Notes: generated from the sequence alone by a model not told the origin. DNA of 13,341 nt from an uncultured Collinsella sp. (GCA_902491055.1 CABUGI010000052.1:1-13341); one strand, 5' to 3'. Positions 1 to 6,861 are shown, numbered from the stretch's first letter. Made by a program: numbers and translations.

Positions 1-765
1 GCGCATGAGCGACAGCGCAAAGCCAAAGGGAATGGCCAGCGGAAACGCCACGAGCACGATCGAGAGCGACATGAGGAAGCCCTTAAAGACGATCGGCAGG
101 CTTTGGACCAAAATGACCGGGTTTAAGAACAGGCGCAGAAACATATTGGAGTTCCAGGCCTCGACCCACGGCTGTTCCTTAAGGTCGGCCAGGAAGTTAT
201 CGAATGCCGTCACGCCCTTAATCTCGACGGGAGGAATCTTGGAAATCTTCTTGGTCGAACCGTCGGCGAGCGTATAGGTGCCGCTAAAGGCCTCATCGCC
301 GCCCTCGACGGGAAACGTCACACCGTAAACCTCGACACGGAAAAAACCGCCGGCAGGCGCCGTCTCGCCAAAGTCAATCTTGAGCGTCTGGCCGTCAGCC
401 TTGCACGTGGGCTTCATGGGCGTACGATCCATGAGGTCCTCGCCCGAGAGCATCGTCAATCGCGTGTCATCGGTACCAAACGTCGTGCCGTCGACAAACG
501 TCAAAGAAAGACCGCTCAGCTCCTCGTCGGCATCGGCCTGAACTTCCCAAGTGATGCGCGTCTCGGTGCCACCGACCACGTCGCTACCCGAACCGGTGTT
601 GGGTCGGGCGGTGATCTTTGCGGTCTCAAGCGCCTGGGCAGTCGAGGGCACGCAGGCCCCCGCGCATACCAAGGCGAGCGCCACAGCCAGGGCGCAGGCC
701 AGCTTTTGGAGCATCGAGGGCAGTGGATAGCTCTGGCCCGTAGCTCCTTGGTTCAATCGAGACAA
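1..765 (-). CDS. Amino-acid ABC transporter permease with N-terminal extracytoplasmic domain (partial, 3' end missing)
   Basis: The reading frame is open from a TTG codon at 765 to the left edge (255 codons) and continues outside the window. The last 27 visible residues (GFLMSLSIVLVAFPLAIPFG, then FALSLMR) resemble the first membrane helix of HisM-type polar amino-acid permeases. Before it lies a segment of about 200 residues that ordinary permeases of this family (about 220 residues in all) lack. It starts with a signal-like stretch (LACALAVALALVCAGA, possible cleavage after STAQA) and is then hydrophilic and beta-rich (ITWEVQADADEE, GGFFRVEVYG). The TTG start has AGGAG five bases upstream. 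The alternative ATG at 714 has no ribosome binding site but would begin directly at the signal peptide. It lies downstream of the binding-protein gene at 882-1742 on the same strand, so it should be the membrane channel of that importer. An ATPase gene is expected beyond the edge. Confidence 0.75.
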   Translation of the reverse strand, partial: MSRLNQGATGQSYPLPSMLQKLACALAVALALVCAGACVPSTAQALETAKITARPNTGSGSDVVGGTETRITWEVQADADEELSGLSLTFVDGTTFGTDDTRLTMLSGEDLMDRTPMKPTCKADGQTLKIDFGETAPAGGFFRVEVYGVTFPVEGGDEAFSGTYTLADGSTKKISKIPPVEIKGVTAFDNFLADLKEQPWVEAWNSNMFLRLFLNPVILVQSLPIVFKGFLMSLSIVLVAFPLAIPFGFALSLMR

Positions 766-831
766 GGTGGCTCCTAACGTTTAAGTTGCCGACATAACGG
801 GGCGGGATGACGCCCATTCAAGAAGCGCAAA

Positions 832-859
832 GGCCCTCTCCGCCAAAACGGAAAGGGCC
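832..859 (-). terminator. Attenuator-type hairpin between binding protein and permease genes
   Basis: Arms 832-842 and 849-859 pair over 11 positions around a six-base loop, with one G-T wobble. On the minus strand the hairpin is followed by CTTTGCGCTTC, a weak U-tract. It lies 23 bases after the stop of the binding-protein gene and 66 bases before the permease start. Such leaky hairpins are common after solute-binding-protein genes, where they stabilise the upstream message and lower expression of the permease. Partial termination is inferred. Confidence 0.6.
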
Positions 860-881
860 CGCGCGCAATCAAGTAGCTATT

Positions 882-1742
882 TTACTTGATGTTGTACTTA
901 GCCATGAGGGCGTCAACGGTACCGTCATCAGTCAGGTCCTTGATGGCCTGGTTGATGTCGTCCTTGAGCTTGGTGTTGCCCTGGTTGATGGCGATGGCGT
1001 ACTCCTCGCCGGTGCTGATCTGCTTGATGGTCTGGCAGGTGTTGAACTGCTCGGCGGTCAGCTGGCTGGCAACGGAGCGGTTGGTGACTACGGCGTCGCC
1101 CTTATCGGACTGCAGGGCGCTGAAGCACTCGGTAGCGTCCTTGTAGGGGACGATCTTGGCCTTGGGGAAGTTCTCCTGGGCAAAGGCCTCGGCGGTCGAG
1201 CCAGACTGGACGATGATGGTAGCGTCAGCGTTGTTGAGCTTCTCGCTGTAGTTGTCGGCCGTGATGTCGGTGTTATCGACCTTGGTCACGATAGCCTGAT
1301 CGTCCATGTAATAGGAATCAGAGAAAGTGACTTCCTTCTCACGCTCGGGCGTGTCGGTGATAGCCGCGATGGAAACGTCATACTTGGCGCCCGAAGCGAC
1401 GCCCGGAACCAGCGTGTCAAAGTCATTGTTGACATACTCGACATCCAGGCCCAGCTTGTCGCCGATAGCCTTGATGAGCTCAAGGTCAAAGCCCTGATAA
1501 TCGCCGTTGTCATCCTTGTACTCAAACGGAGCGTACTCGGCAGAGGTGCCGACGGTCAGTGTACCGTCCTTGACGAGCGCGTACTCCTTGGAGCCGTCGA
1601 CCTTCTCGACCTTAGCGTCGTCAGAGCTGCTGGAACCGGCATCAGAACCAGAGGTGGCGTTGGACGAGCCGCAGCCCGTCAGTGCGAGGGCGAGCGCCAT
1701 GGCGCCTGTGGCGGCAAATGCGCCAAGCTTCTTAAGCTTCAT
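882..1742 (-). CDS. Amino-acid ABC transporter substrate-binding lipoprotein
   Basis: This 286-residue protein is the extracytoplasmic receptor of a polar amino-acid importer (periplasmic binding protein family 3). It begins with a lipoprotein signal: basic MKLKK, a hydrophobic run, and the lipobox LTGC with Cys24 as the lipidated residue, followed by a Ser/Asp-rich linker. The mature part shows the family landmarks SAEYAPFEY, then GFDLELIKAIGDKLGL, then DFDTLVPGVASGAKYDVSIA and the segment around EREKEVTFSDSYY. I chose the ATG at 1742 because GGAAGGAGA lies seven bases upstream and because it places the signal peptide at the N-terminus; the frame is open a further 22 codons upstream to 1808. 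The permease gene follows on the same strand after a hairpin. The ligand cannot be told from sequence alone; related proteins bind glutamine, cystine or basic amino acids. Confidence 0.93.
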   Translation of the reverse strand: MKLKKLGAFAATGAMALALALTGCGSSNATSGSDAGSSSSDDAKVEKVDGSKEYALVKDGTLTVGTSAEYAPFEYKDDNGDYQGFDLELIKAIGDKLGLDVEYVNNDFDTLVPGVASGAKYDVSIAAITDTPEREKEVTFSDSYYMDDQAIVTKVDNTDITADNYSEKLNNADATIIVQSGSTAEAFAQENFPKAKIVPYKDATECFSALQSDKGDAVVTNRSVASQLTAEQFNTCQTIKQISTGEEYAIAINQGNTKLKDDINQAIKDLTDDGTVDALMAKYNIK

Positions 1743-1760
1743 AATCAGTCTCCTTCCGGT

Positions 1761-1782
1761 GACCTCGTTTGATTCAGAGGTC
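1761..1782. promoter_or_regulatory. Dyad in the leader of the binding-protein gene
   Basis: GACCTC (1761-1766) and GAGGTC (1777-1782) form a perfect six-base inverted repeat with a ten-base spacer. It lies between the predicted transcription start (about 1793) and the ribosome binding site of the gene starting at 1742. It could be an operator or a 5'-UTR hairpin. Six bases of dyad is weak evidence. Confidence 0.3.
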
Positions 1783-1799
1783 TGCAAAAACTGTTGGCT

Positions 1800-1828
1800 A
1801 TTATGCACCCGGAATTACGAATCTGCAA
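1800..1828 (-). promoter_or_regulatory. Sigma-70-type promoter of the amino-acid importer operon
   Basis: On the minus strand TTGCAG (1823-1828) is followed after exactly 17 bases by CATAAT (1800-1805). This gives a leader of about 50 bases before the ATG at 1742. It is placed correctly to drive the binding protein and, through the hairpin at 832-859, the permease. Confidence 0.6.
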
Positions 1829-1889
1829 TGAGAAAACTGATTGAAACAAACCCATAACGTGAATGGAACACTCCACTTTGTAACAGTTA

Positions 1890-2756
1890 TTACTGCTGCA
1901 ATGACCTTAATAGTCTAATTTCAGCTGCATAACCTGCAAGTTCGTTCGGAGTCTCCAAAATAAACGGCAGCGAACGCAAACGGCCATTCGATACAATATT
2001 CTGCATAACCTGCATACCGCCACCAAATTCCTCGCTGCCAAGGTATCCTTTGCCGATGCACTCGTGACGATCTTTATGGGCGCCACAAGGGTTCTTCGAA
2101 TCGTTGATGTGTACGGCATGCAAGCGATCGATACCCACCACGCGGTCGAACTCGTCGAGTACGTCGTCCAGATCATGGATGATGTCGTAGCCGGCATCGC
2201 TCACATGGCAGGTGTCCAAACAAACGCCCAGCTTATCGGACAGCTCTGGGCGCTTGGCGGCAACGCCCTCGATAATGCACGCCAGTTCTTCAAAGCTACG
2301 GCCCACCTCGGTGCCCTTTCCTGCCATGGTCTCGAGTAATACCGTCGTCTGCTGCCCCTCAAACATCACCTGGCACAGCGTGTCGACAATCATCTGAATG
2401 CCGACGTCGGAGCCCTGTCCCACATGCGCACCGGGATGGAAGTTGTAGTAGTTGCCGGGCAGTGTTTCCAGACGCTGCAAGTCCTCGGCCATTGCCTCCA
2501 AGGCAAACTCGCGCGCCCGCTCCTTAGCGGAGCAGGGGTTATAGGTATACGGGGCATGCGCCACCAGCGGTCCAAAGTCGTTTTGCGCCATAAGCTCGCG
2601 CAGAGCCGCCACGTCATCCATGTCAAGGTCTTTTGCCTTGCCACCGCGCGGGTTGCGCGTAAAGAATGCAAAGGTATTGGCGCCAATGGACAACGCCGTC
2701 TCCCCCATTGCCCGATAGCCCTTCGTCGTCGAAAGATGACACCCGATCGTCAGCAT
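1890..2756 (-). CDS. nfo: Endonuclease IV (AP endonuclease)
   Basis: This 288-residue enzyme cleaves DNA 5' of abasic sites in base-excision repair, in the cytoplasm, using three zinc ions in a TIM barrel. The length is close to the E. coli enzyme (285 residues). All nine family metal ligands can be matched: H67 (VAHAPY), H107 (NFHPGAH), E142 (LLETMAG), D181 and H184 (CLDTCH), H216 (VHINDS), D229 and H231 (KDRHE), and E268 (ILETPN). I chose the ATG at 2756 because the protein then begins MLTIGCHLS, as in the family, with GAGGGAG just upstream; the frame is open to 2840, but that extension would be encoded within the hairpin repeat at 2772-2860. The gene is last in a same-strand row after an oxidoreductase. 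The 147-base gap to the next gene shows no strong terminator for it. Confidence 0.95.
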   Translation of the reverse strand: MLTIGCHLSTTKGYRAMGETALSIGANTFAFFTRNPRGGKAKDLDMDDVAALRELMAQNDFGPLVAHAPYTYNPCSAKERAREFALEAMAEDLQRLETLPGNYYNFHPGAHVGQGSDVGIQMIVDTLCQVMFEGQQTTVLLETMAGKGTEVGRSFEELACIIEGVAAKRPELSDKLGVCLDTCHVSDAGYDIIHDLDDVLDEFDRVVGIDRLHAVHINDSKNPCGAHKDRHECIGKGYLGSEEFGGGMQVMQNIVSNGRLRSLPFILETPNELAGYAAEIRLLRSLQQ

Positions 2757-2771
2757 CTCCAACTCCCTCTT

Positions 2772-2860
2772 CATCAGTTGCGGAAAAATACGGTCTATTG
2801 GTGCCATATTTTGGCGCAAACAGACCGTATTCCACCGCAAGTTATAAAAGGGGCATCAGG
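2772..2860 (-). repeat. 89-bp structured hairpin element, copy R1
   Basis: The hairpin spans 2778-2840: 22-position arms (2778-2799 and 2819-2840) around a 19-base loop. Read as minus-strand RNA it has one mismatch and three G-U wobbles. The core AATACGGTCT (2787-2796) pairs with AGACCGTATT (2822-2831). The flank 2841-2860 matches the flank of copy R2 at 17 of 20 bases, including TATAAAAGG. The octamer CTGTTTGC (minus strand) is at 2816-2823. The element sits 46 bases after the stop of the upstream oxidoreductase and abuts the ribosome binding site of nfo. It has no U-tract, so it is not a standard terminator. Confidence 0.8.
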
Positions 2861-2886
2861 GGCACGGTCCGCCGAGCCCCCACGCC

Positions 2887-3906
2887 CTAAAGTTTCAAGC
2901 GAATCGCATCGATGATGTGCGCACAGCGCTGTGTGGCGGCTAGGGACATGATGGGGCTTTCGAGTTTCCCCGCCTGAATGAGCCGCGCCGCATGCGACAC
3001 CTCACCGTAAAAATCATCGACCTCAAATGGTGCATCGATTTCGAGTATCCGACCGTCGGAATACTTCACATGAGCGAGCTCGGGGCGATGGAGGCGCTCG
3101 ATTTCCAACGAGCCCCGCTCACAGGCAATCGTTAAGCGGCTTTCATATGTTGCTTCGCCGTCGCACACCATATGAATGGGTATACCGTCGACGCTCATAT
3201 GGATCTCGTCGGCCCAATCGACGCGGCCGCCCGATACGTCACGCCAGCGAACTTCACGGGAAGAAACCTCGCACGCGCCCGCGAGCAAATCCTCAAACCA
3301 ACCGACTGCATAGCAGCCCATATCATATAGACAGCCGCCCTGCAACGGATCAAGCAGATAGCCCGAAGGAGGCTCGCCGTAATCGAGCTTTTGTACGCTT
3401 TCAATCGAGACAATACGGCCAAGCTCACCCGACGCAAGCAAGTCCTTCACGCGAGTGCGCATCGGGCAAAACCGATTCTTCATCGCCTCCATAAACAGCA
3501 CGCCGCGCTCGCGAGAGGTGGAAGCAATCGAGAGAGCCTCTTCCTCACTCAAAACGGCCGGCTTTTCGCACAGCACGGCCTTTCCGGCGCGCAGCGCGCG
3601 ACAGGCCCAACGCGTATGCATGCCATGCGGAAGAGCCAAGTAGATTGCGTCGACATCGGGGTCGGCAATCAGCGCGTCATAAGCCGCATCGCCGTTATCA
3701 TCGGCCGAGGCATGGCTATGCGCAGCATCGATCGAAAACGCTCGGGAAAATTCCTCGACATGCGCAGGAGTGCGGCCGGCCGCAGCCACCAGCCGTGCCC
3801 CGTCGACCTTCTTGAGCGACGATGCAAATCGATGAGAAATGTGCCCAGCGCCCAAAATGCCCCAACGAACCTCACGCGAATCATTACGTAAACCTCGGTC
3901 ACCCAC
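2887..3906 (-). CDS. Gfo/Idh/MocA-family NAD(P)-dependent oxidoreductase
   Basis: This 339-residue protein has the two-domain layout of the Gfo/Idh/MocA family: an N-terminal Rossmann fold with the nucleotide-binding loop WGILGAGHIS (residues 15-24), the family signature EKP at residues 114-116 (VLCEKPAVLS), and a C-terminal mixed sheet domain including the segment GGCLYDMGCYAVGW. Members oxidise or reduce sugars, inositols, dihydrodiols or biliverdin, and the substrate cannot be assigned here. I use the GTG at 3906, which has GGGAGG five bases upstream. The gene lies between the aldo/keto reductase gene (upstream) and nfo (downstream) on one strand, and is flanked on both sides by the 89-bp hairpin elements. 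A second, only distantly similar family member is at 11167-12273. Confidence 0.9.
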   Translation of the reverse strand: MGDRGLRNDSREVRWGILGAGHISHRFASSLKKVDGARLVAAAGRTPAHVEEFSRAFSIDAAHSHASADDNGDAAYDALIADPDVDAIYLALPHGMHTRWACRALRAGKAVLCEKPAVLSEEEALSIASTSRERGVLFMEAMKNRFCPMRTRVKDLLASGELGRIVSIESVQKLDYGEPPSGYLLDPLQGGCLYDMGCYAVGWFEDLLAGACEVSSREVRWRDVSGGRVDWADEIHMSVDGIPIHMVCDGEATYESRLTIACERGSLEIERLHRPELAHVKYSDGRILEIDAPFEVDDFYGEVSHAARLIQAGKLESPIMSLAATQRCAHIIDAIRLKL

Positions 3907-3916
3907 GATAGCCTCC

Positions 3917-4005
3917 CATCAGTTGCGGCGAAATAGTTCCTGCTATCGCCCTATTCTGCCGCAAACAGGAACTATTCCATCACAAGATATAAAAGGGTCA
4001 TGAGG
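3917..4005 (-). repeat. 89-bp structured hairpin element, copy R2
   Basis: This is a second copy of the element at 2772-2860, in the same orientation and of the same length. The hairpin spans 3923-3985, again 22-position arms around a 19-base loop. As minus-strand RNA it has one mismatch and four G-U wobbles. The core AATAGTTCCTG (3932-3942) pairs with CAGGAACTATT (3966-3976), so four consecutive pairs are changed relative to R1 with pairing kept. CTGTTTGC (minus strand) is at 3961-3968. The conserved flank overlaps the last codons and stop of the aldo/keto reductase gene, and the other end abuts the ribosome binding site of the oxidoreductase starting at 3906. Confidence 0.8.
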
Positions 4006-5188
4006 AGCGTGTTTTGCCGAAGGCCTTAAGCACCGCCGTCACGGGACCAGGCTGGAAACGTCGGCGCACATCGTCGAGACACTCGGGAATATCGATGTGC
4101 TGTGGGCAGTGCCGCGCGCATTTGCCGCATTTGACGCAATTGCTCACCAACTTGGGCTCGCTTGTGCGCACCGCGCTCGCCGTAAAGTATTGAGACAGCC
4201 CCGTAAACCAGCTGTGCGCATAGCTTGCGTTGTAGGCGGCAAAACATCCAGGGATATTGATGCCTTTAGGGCACGGCATGCAATAGCCGCATCCCGTGCA
4301 GGGCACGCGATTCGATTTTTCAAACTCATCCAGCACGTGCGCGATCGTGTCGAGCTGGTTGGCAGTCATCGAATTCGGCAACGCGAGGTCTGCCAGTGAC
4401 GAATTCTCATCCACCTGCGCGGTATCGGTCATACCCGAAAGCAGCATCGTCACCTGAGGATGATTCCACACCCACGAAAGACCCCAGGCGGCAGGAGTGA
4501 GCAAATGCGGGTCACGGGCACTATCGAGCACAGCGCGGGCCCGTGGCGGCAGCTTGCCCGCTAAACGCCCGCCCAGCAGCGGCTCCATCACAAACACCGC
4601 GAGGCCTCGCTCGGCGGCGGCCATGAGCCCCGCTGTTCCCGCCTGATATCGCTCTCCAGCGTAATTGTACTGGATCTGGCAAAAGTCCCACTCATATGCA
4701 TCGAGCATTGTCAGAAAGTCCGCTGCGCTGCCGTGGTACGAAAAACCAATCTGGCGAATGCGCCCCGCCGCCTTTTGACACGCGATCCAGTCCTCAATGC
4801 CCAACGCCACCACACGTTCCCACTGGGCGGGCGAGGTAATGTTATGCATGAGGTAATAGTCGATATGGTCGGTCCGTAGGCGGCGCAGTTGCTCGTCGAA
4901 GAACCGGTCGAAATCCTCCGCGCATTTGCACGAAGCATGCGGCAGCTTGGTTGCGAGCAAAACCTGGTCGCGCAAGCCCAGGCGCTCAAGCGACGCACCC
5001 ACGCACGCCTCGTTGCCGGGATAGAGATAGGCCGTGTCCAGGTAGTTAATCCCCTGCTCCACCGCGCGGGAGATGATGGCATCGGCCGTCTTCGCATCGG
5101 GGTGTCCCGGCGCACCGGGAAACCTCATGCAGCCCAGACCCAGAGCGGATATTCGGTTACCACTTTTGGGGTCAACACGGTATTGCAC
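3998..5188 (-). CDS. Aldo/keto reductase with C-terminal 4Fe-4S ferredoxin domain
   Basis: This 396-residue protein joins an aldo/keto reductase TIM barrel to a two-cluster ferredoxin tail (COG1453-type). The catalytic tetrad is visible: D51 and Y56 (YLDTAYLYPGNE), K81 (ATKLP) and H115 (YYLMHN). The tail holds CTGCGYCMPCP and, about 60 residues later, CVKCGKCARHCP, the second a classic CxxCxxCxxxCP cluster site. It is probably a cytoplasmic reductase fed with electrons through the clusters; the substrate is unknown. I chose the GTG at 5188 because the product then begins MQYRVDPKSGNR, the usual family N-terminus, and GGGAGG lies just upstream. Other in-frame starts are the ATG at 5206 and the ATG at 5305. 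Its stop lies inside the conserved flank of hairpin element R2. It is first in the row with the oxidoreductase and nfo. Confidence 0.88.
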   Translation of the reverse strand: MQYRVDPKSGNRISALGLGCMRFPGAPGHPDAKTADAIISRAVEQGINYLDTAYLYPGNEACVGASLERLGLRDQVLLATKLPHASCKCAEDFDRFFDEQLRRLRTDHIDYYLMHNITSPAQWERVVALGIEDWIACQKAAGRIRQIGFSYHGSAADFLTMLDAYEWDFCQIQYNYAGERYQAGTAGLMAAAERGLAVFVMEPLLGGRLAGKLPPRARAVLDSARDPHLLTPAAWGLSWVWNHPQVTMLLSGMTDTAQVDENSSLADLALPNSMTANQLDTIAHVLDEFEKSNRVPCTGCGYCMPCPKGINIPGCFAAYNASYAHSWFTGLSQYFTASAVRTSEPKLVSNCVKCGKCARHCPQHIDIPECLDDVRRRFQPGPVTAVLKAFGKTRSS

Positions 5189-5325
5189 GGCCCCTCCCTT
5201 CGCCATCAGCGCCCCGGCAAGGCGAAACACAATGGTCACGCAGCCGAAACATCGTGGAATCGCAATCGAGAACGTATCGTAACGCAGCAGAAATCGAGCC
5301 GTCACGGCACCGCTTTAACATCAGC

Positions 5326-5351
5326 AAAAAGCCCGATGAAAGGAGCCGGGC
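5326..5351 (-). terminator. Rho-independent terminator or attenuator upstream of the aldo/keto reductase gene
   Basis: On the minus strand GCCCG (5347-5351) pairs with CGGGC (5331-5335) around an 11-base loop and is followed directly by TTTTT (5326-5330). No protein gene upstream on this strand needs a terminator, so it either ends a short RNA started at the promoter at 5415-5443 or attenuates the aldo/keto reductase leader. On the plus strand the same loop contains the ribosome binding site of the micro-ORF at 5352. Confidence 0.55.
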
Positions 5352-5408
5352 ATGACCACGCGCATGTCTTTGCGGTCTGCCCTGCAGCGTAGCGTCCAGG
5401 CAAACGTT
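5326..5408 (-). ncRNA. Candidate short RNA or attenuated leader
   Basis: The predicted promoter at 5415-5443 and the terminator at 5326-5351 delimit a minus-strand transcript of about 83 bases with no convincing coding sequence. It could be an independent small RNA, or the terminated form of the aldo/keto reductase leader (gene start 137 bases beyond the terminator). It is not recognised as any known riboswitch or RNA family. Existence is inferred from the two flanking signals only. Confidence 0.28.
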
Positions 5409-5420
5409 TCTTTTTTATAA
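5352..5420 (+). CDS. Possible 22-residue micro-ORF
   Basis: An ATG at 5352 is preceded at six bases by AAAGGAG (5339-5345), an excellent ribosome binding site, and the frame reads MTTRMSLRSALQRS... to a TAA at 5418-5420. A plus-strand terminator-like hairpin follows at 5470-5494 and then the ketopantoate-reductase-family gene, so it would be a leader peptide or a free-standing small protein. There is no recognisable promoter and the peptide is unremarkable. It overlaps, on the opposite strand, the candidate short RNA and its promoter. Confidence 0.25.
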   Translation: MTTRMSLRSALQRSVQANVSFL

Positions 5421-5443
5421 CAGCCGCCCCGCGCACCCACCAA
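5415..5443 (-). promoter_or_regulatory. Predicted sigma-70-type promoter, minus strand
   Basis: TTGGTG (5438-5443) and TTATAA (5415-5420) are separated by 17 bases on the minus strand. Transcription from about 5408 would run into the terminator at 5326-5351 and, on read-through, into the aldo/keto reductase gene. Confidence 0.5.
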
Positions 5444-5469
5444 TCACCCTGGCAGCATACAATCCATCA

Positions 5470-5494
5470 GGCGCCCCTTACGCGGGCGCCTTTT
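5470..5494 (+). terminator. Rho-independent terminator or attenuator just upstream of the ketopantoate-reductase-family gene
   Basis: GGCGCCC (5470-5476) pairs perfectly with GGGCGCC (5484-5490) around a seven-base loop, followed by TTTT (5491-5494). It ends only 19 bases before the chosen ATG at 5514, so either it stops a plus-strand transcript carrying the micro-ORF at 5352, or it controls read-through into the gene. Confidence 0.6.
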
Positions 5495-5513
5495 ACATGG
5501 GGAGATGATTCAC

Positions 5514-6428
5514 ATGCAGATCAACAAGGTCGCTTTTATCGGCAAGGGCGGCGTCGGCCTGCTCTACGGCAGCATGATTGCCAAGGCCCTCGGCAATGAC
5601 GCCGTCGAATACGTTATGGATGACACCCGTTTTGAGCGTCACGCGGGCGATGCGCTCACTGTCAACGGCAAGCCCTGCGATCTCACGTCCGTCCGCGCCA
5701 GCGAGGCGACGCCCGCCGATCTGGTCATCCTGACAGTCAAGACCACCGGTCTCGACCAAGCACTCAAGACTATGGAGCGCGTCGTGGGACCCAACACGCT
5801 CATCGCCTCGCTATGCAACGGCATTACGAGCGAGCAAAAGATTGCTGAACGCTTTGGCTGGGAGCATACCGTTCTTGGTATCTGCCAGGGCATGGACGCC
5901 GTGTTCCTCAACGGCGCGCTCACCTTTACCAATGCGGGCGAGATCCGCTTTGGCGCGGCGGCCGGCACGGACCCCGCGACCGTCGCCGCTATCGACGGGC
6001 TCTACACGCGCTGCGGCATCGCCCATACCGTCGAGCGCGACATTGCGCACCGCATGTGGGCCAAACTCATGCTCAACGACGGCATCAACCAAACCTGCAT
6101 GGCCTACGGCGGGACCTACGGAAGCGCCACGGAGCCGGGCTCCGAGCAGCGTCGCTGCTTTGTTTCCGCCATGCGCGAAACGCTTGCGGTCGCCAACGCC
6201 GAGGGCGTTGAGCTGACCGAGGCAGACCTGACGCAAATGGTGCACCTCATCGAGGGAATCGACCCCGCCGGTATGCCCTCGATGGCTCAAGACCGCATCG
6301 CAAGGCGCAAAACCGAGGTTGATGAGTTCGCGGTCACCATCTGCCGCCTCGCAGCCAAACACGATATCCAGGCACCGCAAAACGAATGGCTCTATCGACG
6401 CATTCGCGATATCGAGAAAAGCTGGTAG
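5514..6428 (+). CDS. Ketopantoate reductase (ApbA/PanE) family oxidoreductase
   Basis: This 304-residue protein matches the family in length (E. coli PanE has 303 residues) and in key positions. The Rossmann loop is VAFIGKGGVGLLYG (G10, G12, G15). The catalytic and substrate residues of PanE have counterparts: N102 in SLCNG, K184 in RMWAKLMLND and E268 in RRKTEVDEF. PanE uses NADPH to reduce 2-dehydropantoate to pantoate in pantothenate and CoA synthesis. Many family members act on other 2-oxo acids, and no other pantothenate gene is nearby, so the substrate is open. I prefer the ATG at 5514, nine bases after GGGGAG; the in-frame ATG at 5505 touches that site. The gene is divergent from the aldo/keto reductase gene and ends at a terminator shared with the small membrane protein gene. 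Confidence 0.9.
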   Translation: MQINKVAFIGKGGVGLLYGSMIAKALGNDAVEYVMDDTRFERHAGDALTVNGKPCDLTSVRASEATPADLVILTVKTTGLDQALKTMERVVGPNTLIASLCNGITSEQKIAERFGWEHTVLGICQGMDAVFLNGALTFTNAGEIRFGAAAGTDPATVAAIDGLYTRCGIAHTVERDIAHRMWAKLMLNDGINQTCMAYGGTYGSATEPGSEQRRCFVSAMRETLAVANAEGVELTEADLTQMVHLIEGIDPAGMPSMAQDRIARRKTEVDEFAVTICRLAAKHDIQAPQNEWLYRRIRDIEKSW

Positions 6429-6461
6429 CGCCGACGCGCCGCATTCAACAGCCTTAACAGC

Positions 6462-6496
6462 AAAACCGCCGCAAGGGAACCTCCCCCCTGCGGCGG
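6462..6496. terminator. Bidirectional terminator between convergent genes
   Basis: CCGCCGCA (6466-6473) pairs with TGCGGCGG (6489-6496), extended by GGG/CCC (6475-6477 with 6485-6487) past one mismatch. On the minus strand it is followed by TTTTGCTGTT. On the plus strand the tail is the weaker CCTTCATCTTC. It sits between the stops of the genes at 5514-6428 (plus) and 6538-6744 (minus). Confidence 0.7.
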
Positions 6497-6537
6497 CCTT
6501 CATCTTCGTCTATGACCGGCGGCCGATCTCACAACAG

Positions 6538-6744
6538 TTAGCGTTGCGACCCCGACACCTCGTCCTCATCGTCGCGGCAAAGAACCACGCCTGCACTTCC
6601 CAGCAGCGCGGCCGCGATCAGTGCGCCGACCACGATAGGAGCAGCCCCGCATGTCCCCTGCATGCCCGCGACGAGCGCGGCCGTGGGACCAAGGCAGCCA
6701 AGCATCAACGCGACGGCGGCAACGGCGATATCTCGAGCATTCAC
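6538..6744 (-). CDS. Small two-helix membrane protein
   Basis: This 68-residue protein is not recognised. It starts with GTG at 6744, ten bases after GGAGG. It has two hydrophobic stretches (about residues 6-28 and 35-56) joined by a short Cys/Gly loop (MQGTCGAAP), and ends in a charged tail (CRDDEDEVSGSQR). This predicts a helical hairpin in the membrane. That the frame is real is supported by the ribosome binding site and by the shared terminator at 6462-6496 placed just after its stop. It follows the secreted-protein gene at 6934-7707 on the same strand, but a terminator lies between them, so it probably has its own promoter, which I cannot locate. Confidence 0.6.
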   Translation of the reverse strand: MNARDIAVAAVALMLGCLGPTAALVAGMQGTCGAAPIVVGALIAAALLGSAGVVLCRDDEDEVSGSQR

Positions 6745-6861
6745 AAGACCACTTCCTCCAAGAGAAAGACCTTATTTCTCATGAACTAGTGTGCCCCGCA
6801 CCCATACGCCCAGCGTACCGCCACGGTAAGGGCTCTGTTAACTCGAACGCACATAAAGAAC

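Noticed and set aside
807..1772. Long plus-strand frame (321 codons) opposite the binding-protein gene
   Set aside because: It is the antisense shadow of the lipoprotein gene: Leu/Val/Gly-rich with no recognisable domain and no ribosome binding site, while the minus strand encodes a clear family member.
1843..1889. Terminator after nfo
   Set aside because: The only pairing (AGTGGA with TCCATT) is six bases with a wobble and has no U-tract.
2772..2859. CATCAG at both ends of element R1 as a target-site duplication of a mobile element
   Set aside because: The CATCAG next to TTGCGG is present in copy R2 as well, so it belongs to the element. The other end in R2 reads CATGAG, and no terminal inverted repeats with duplications are shared.
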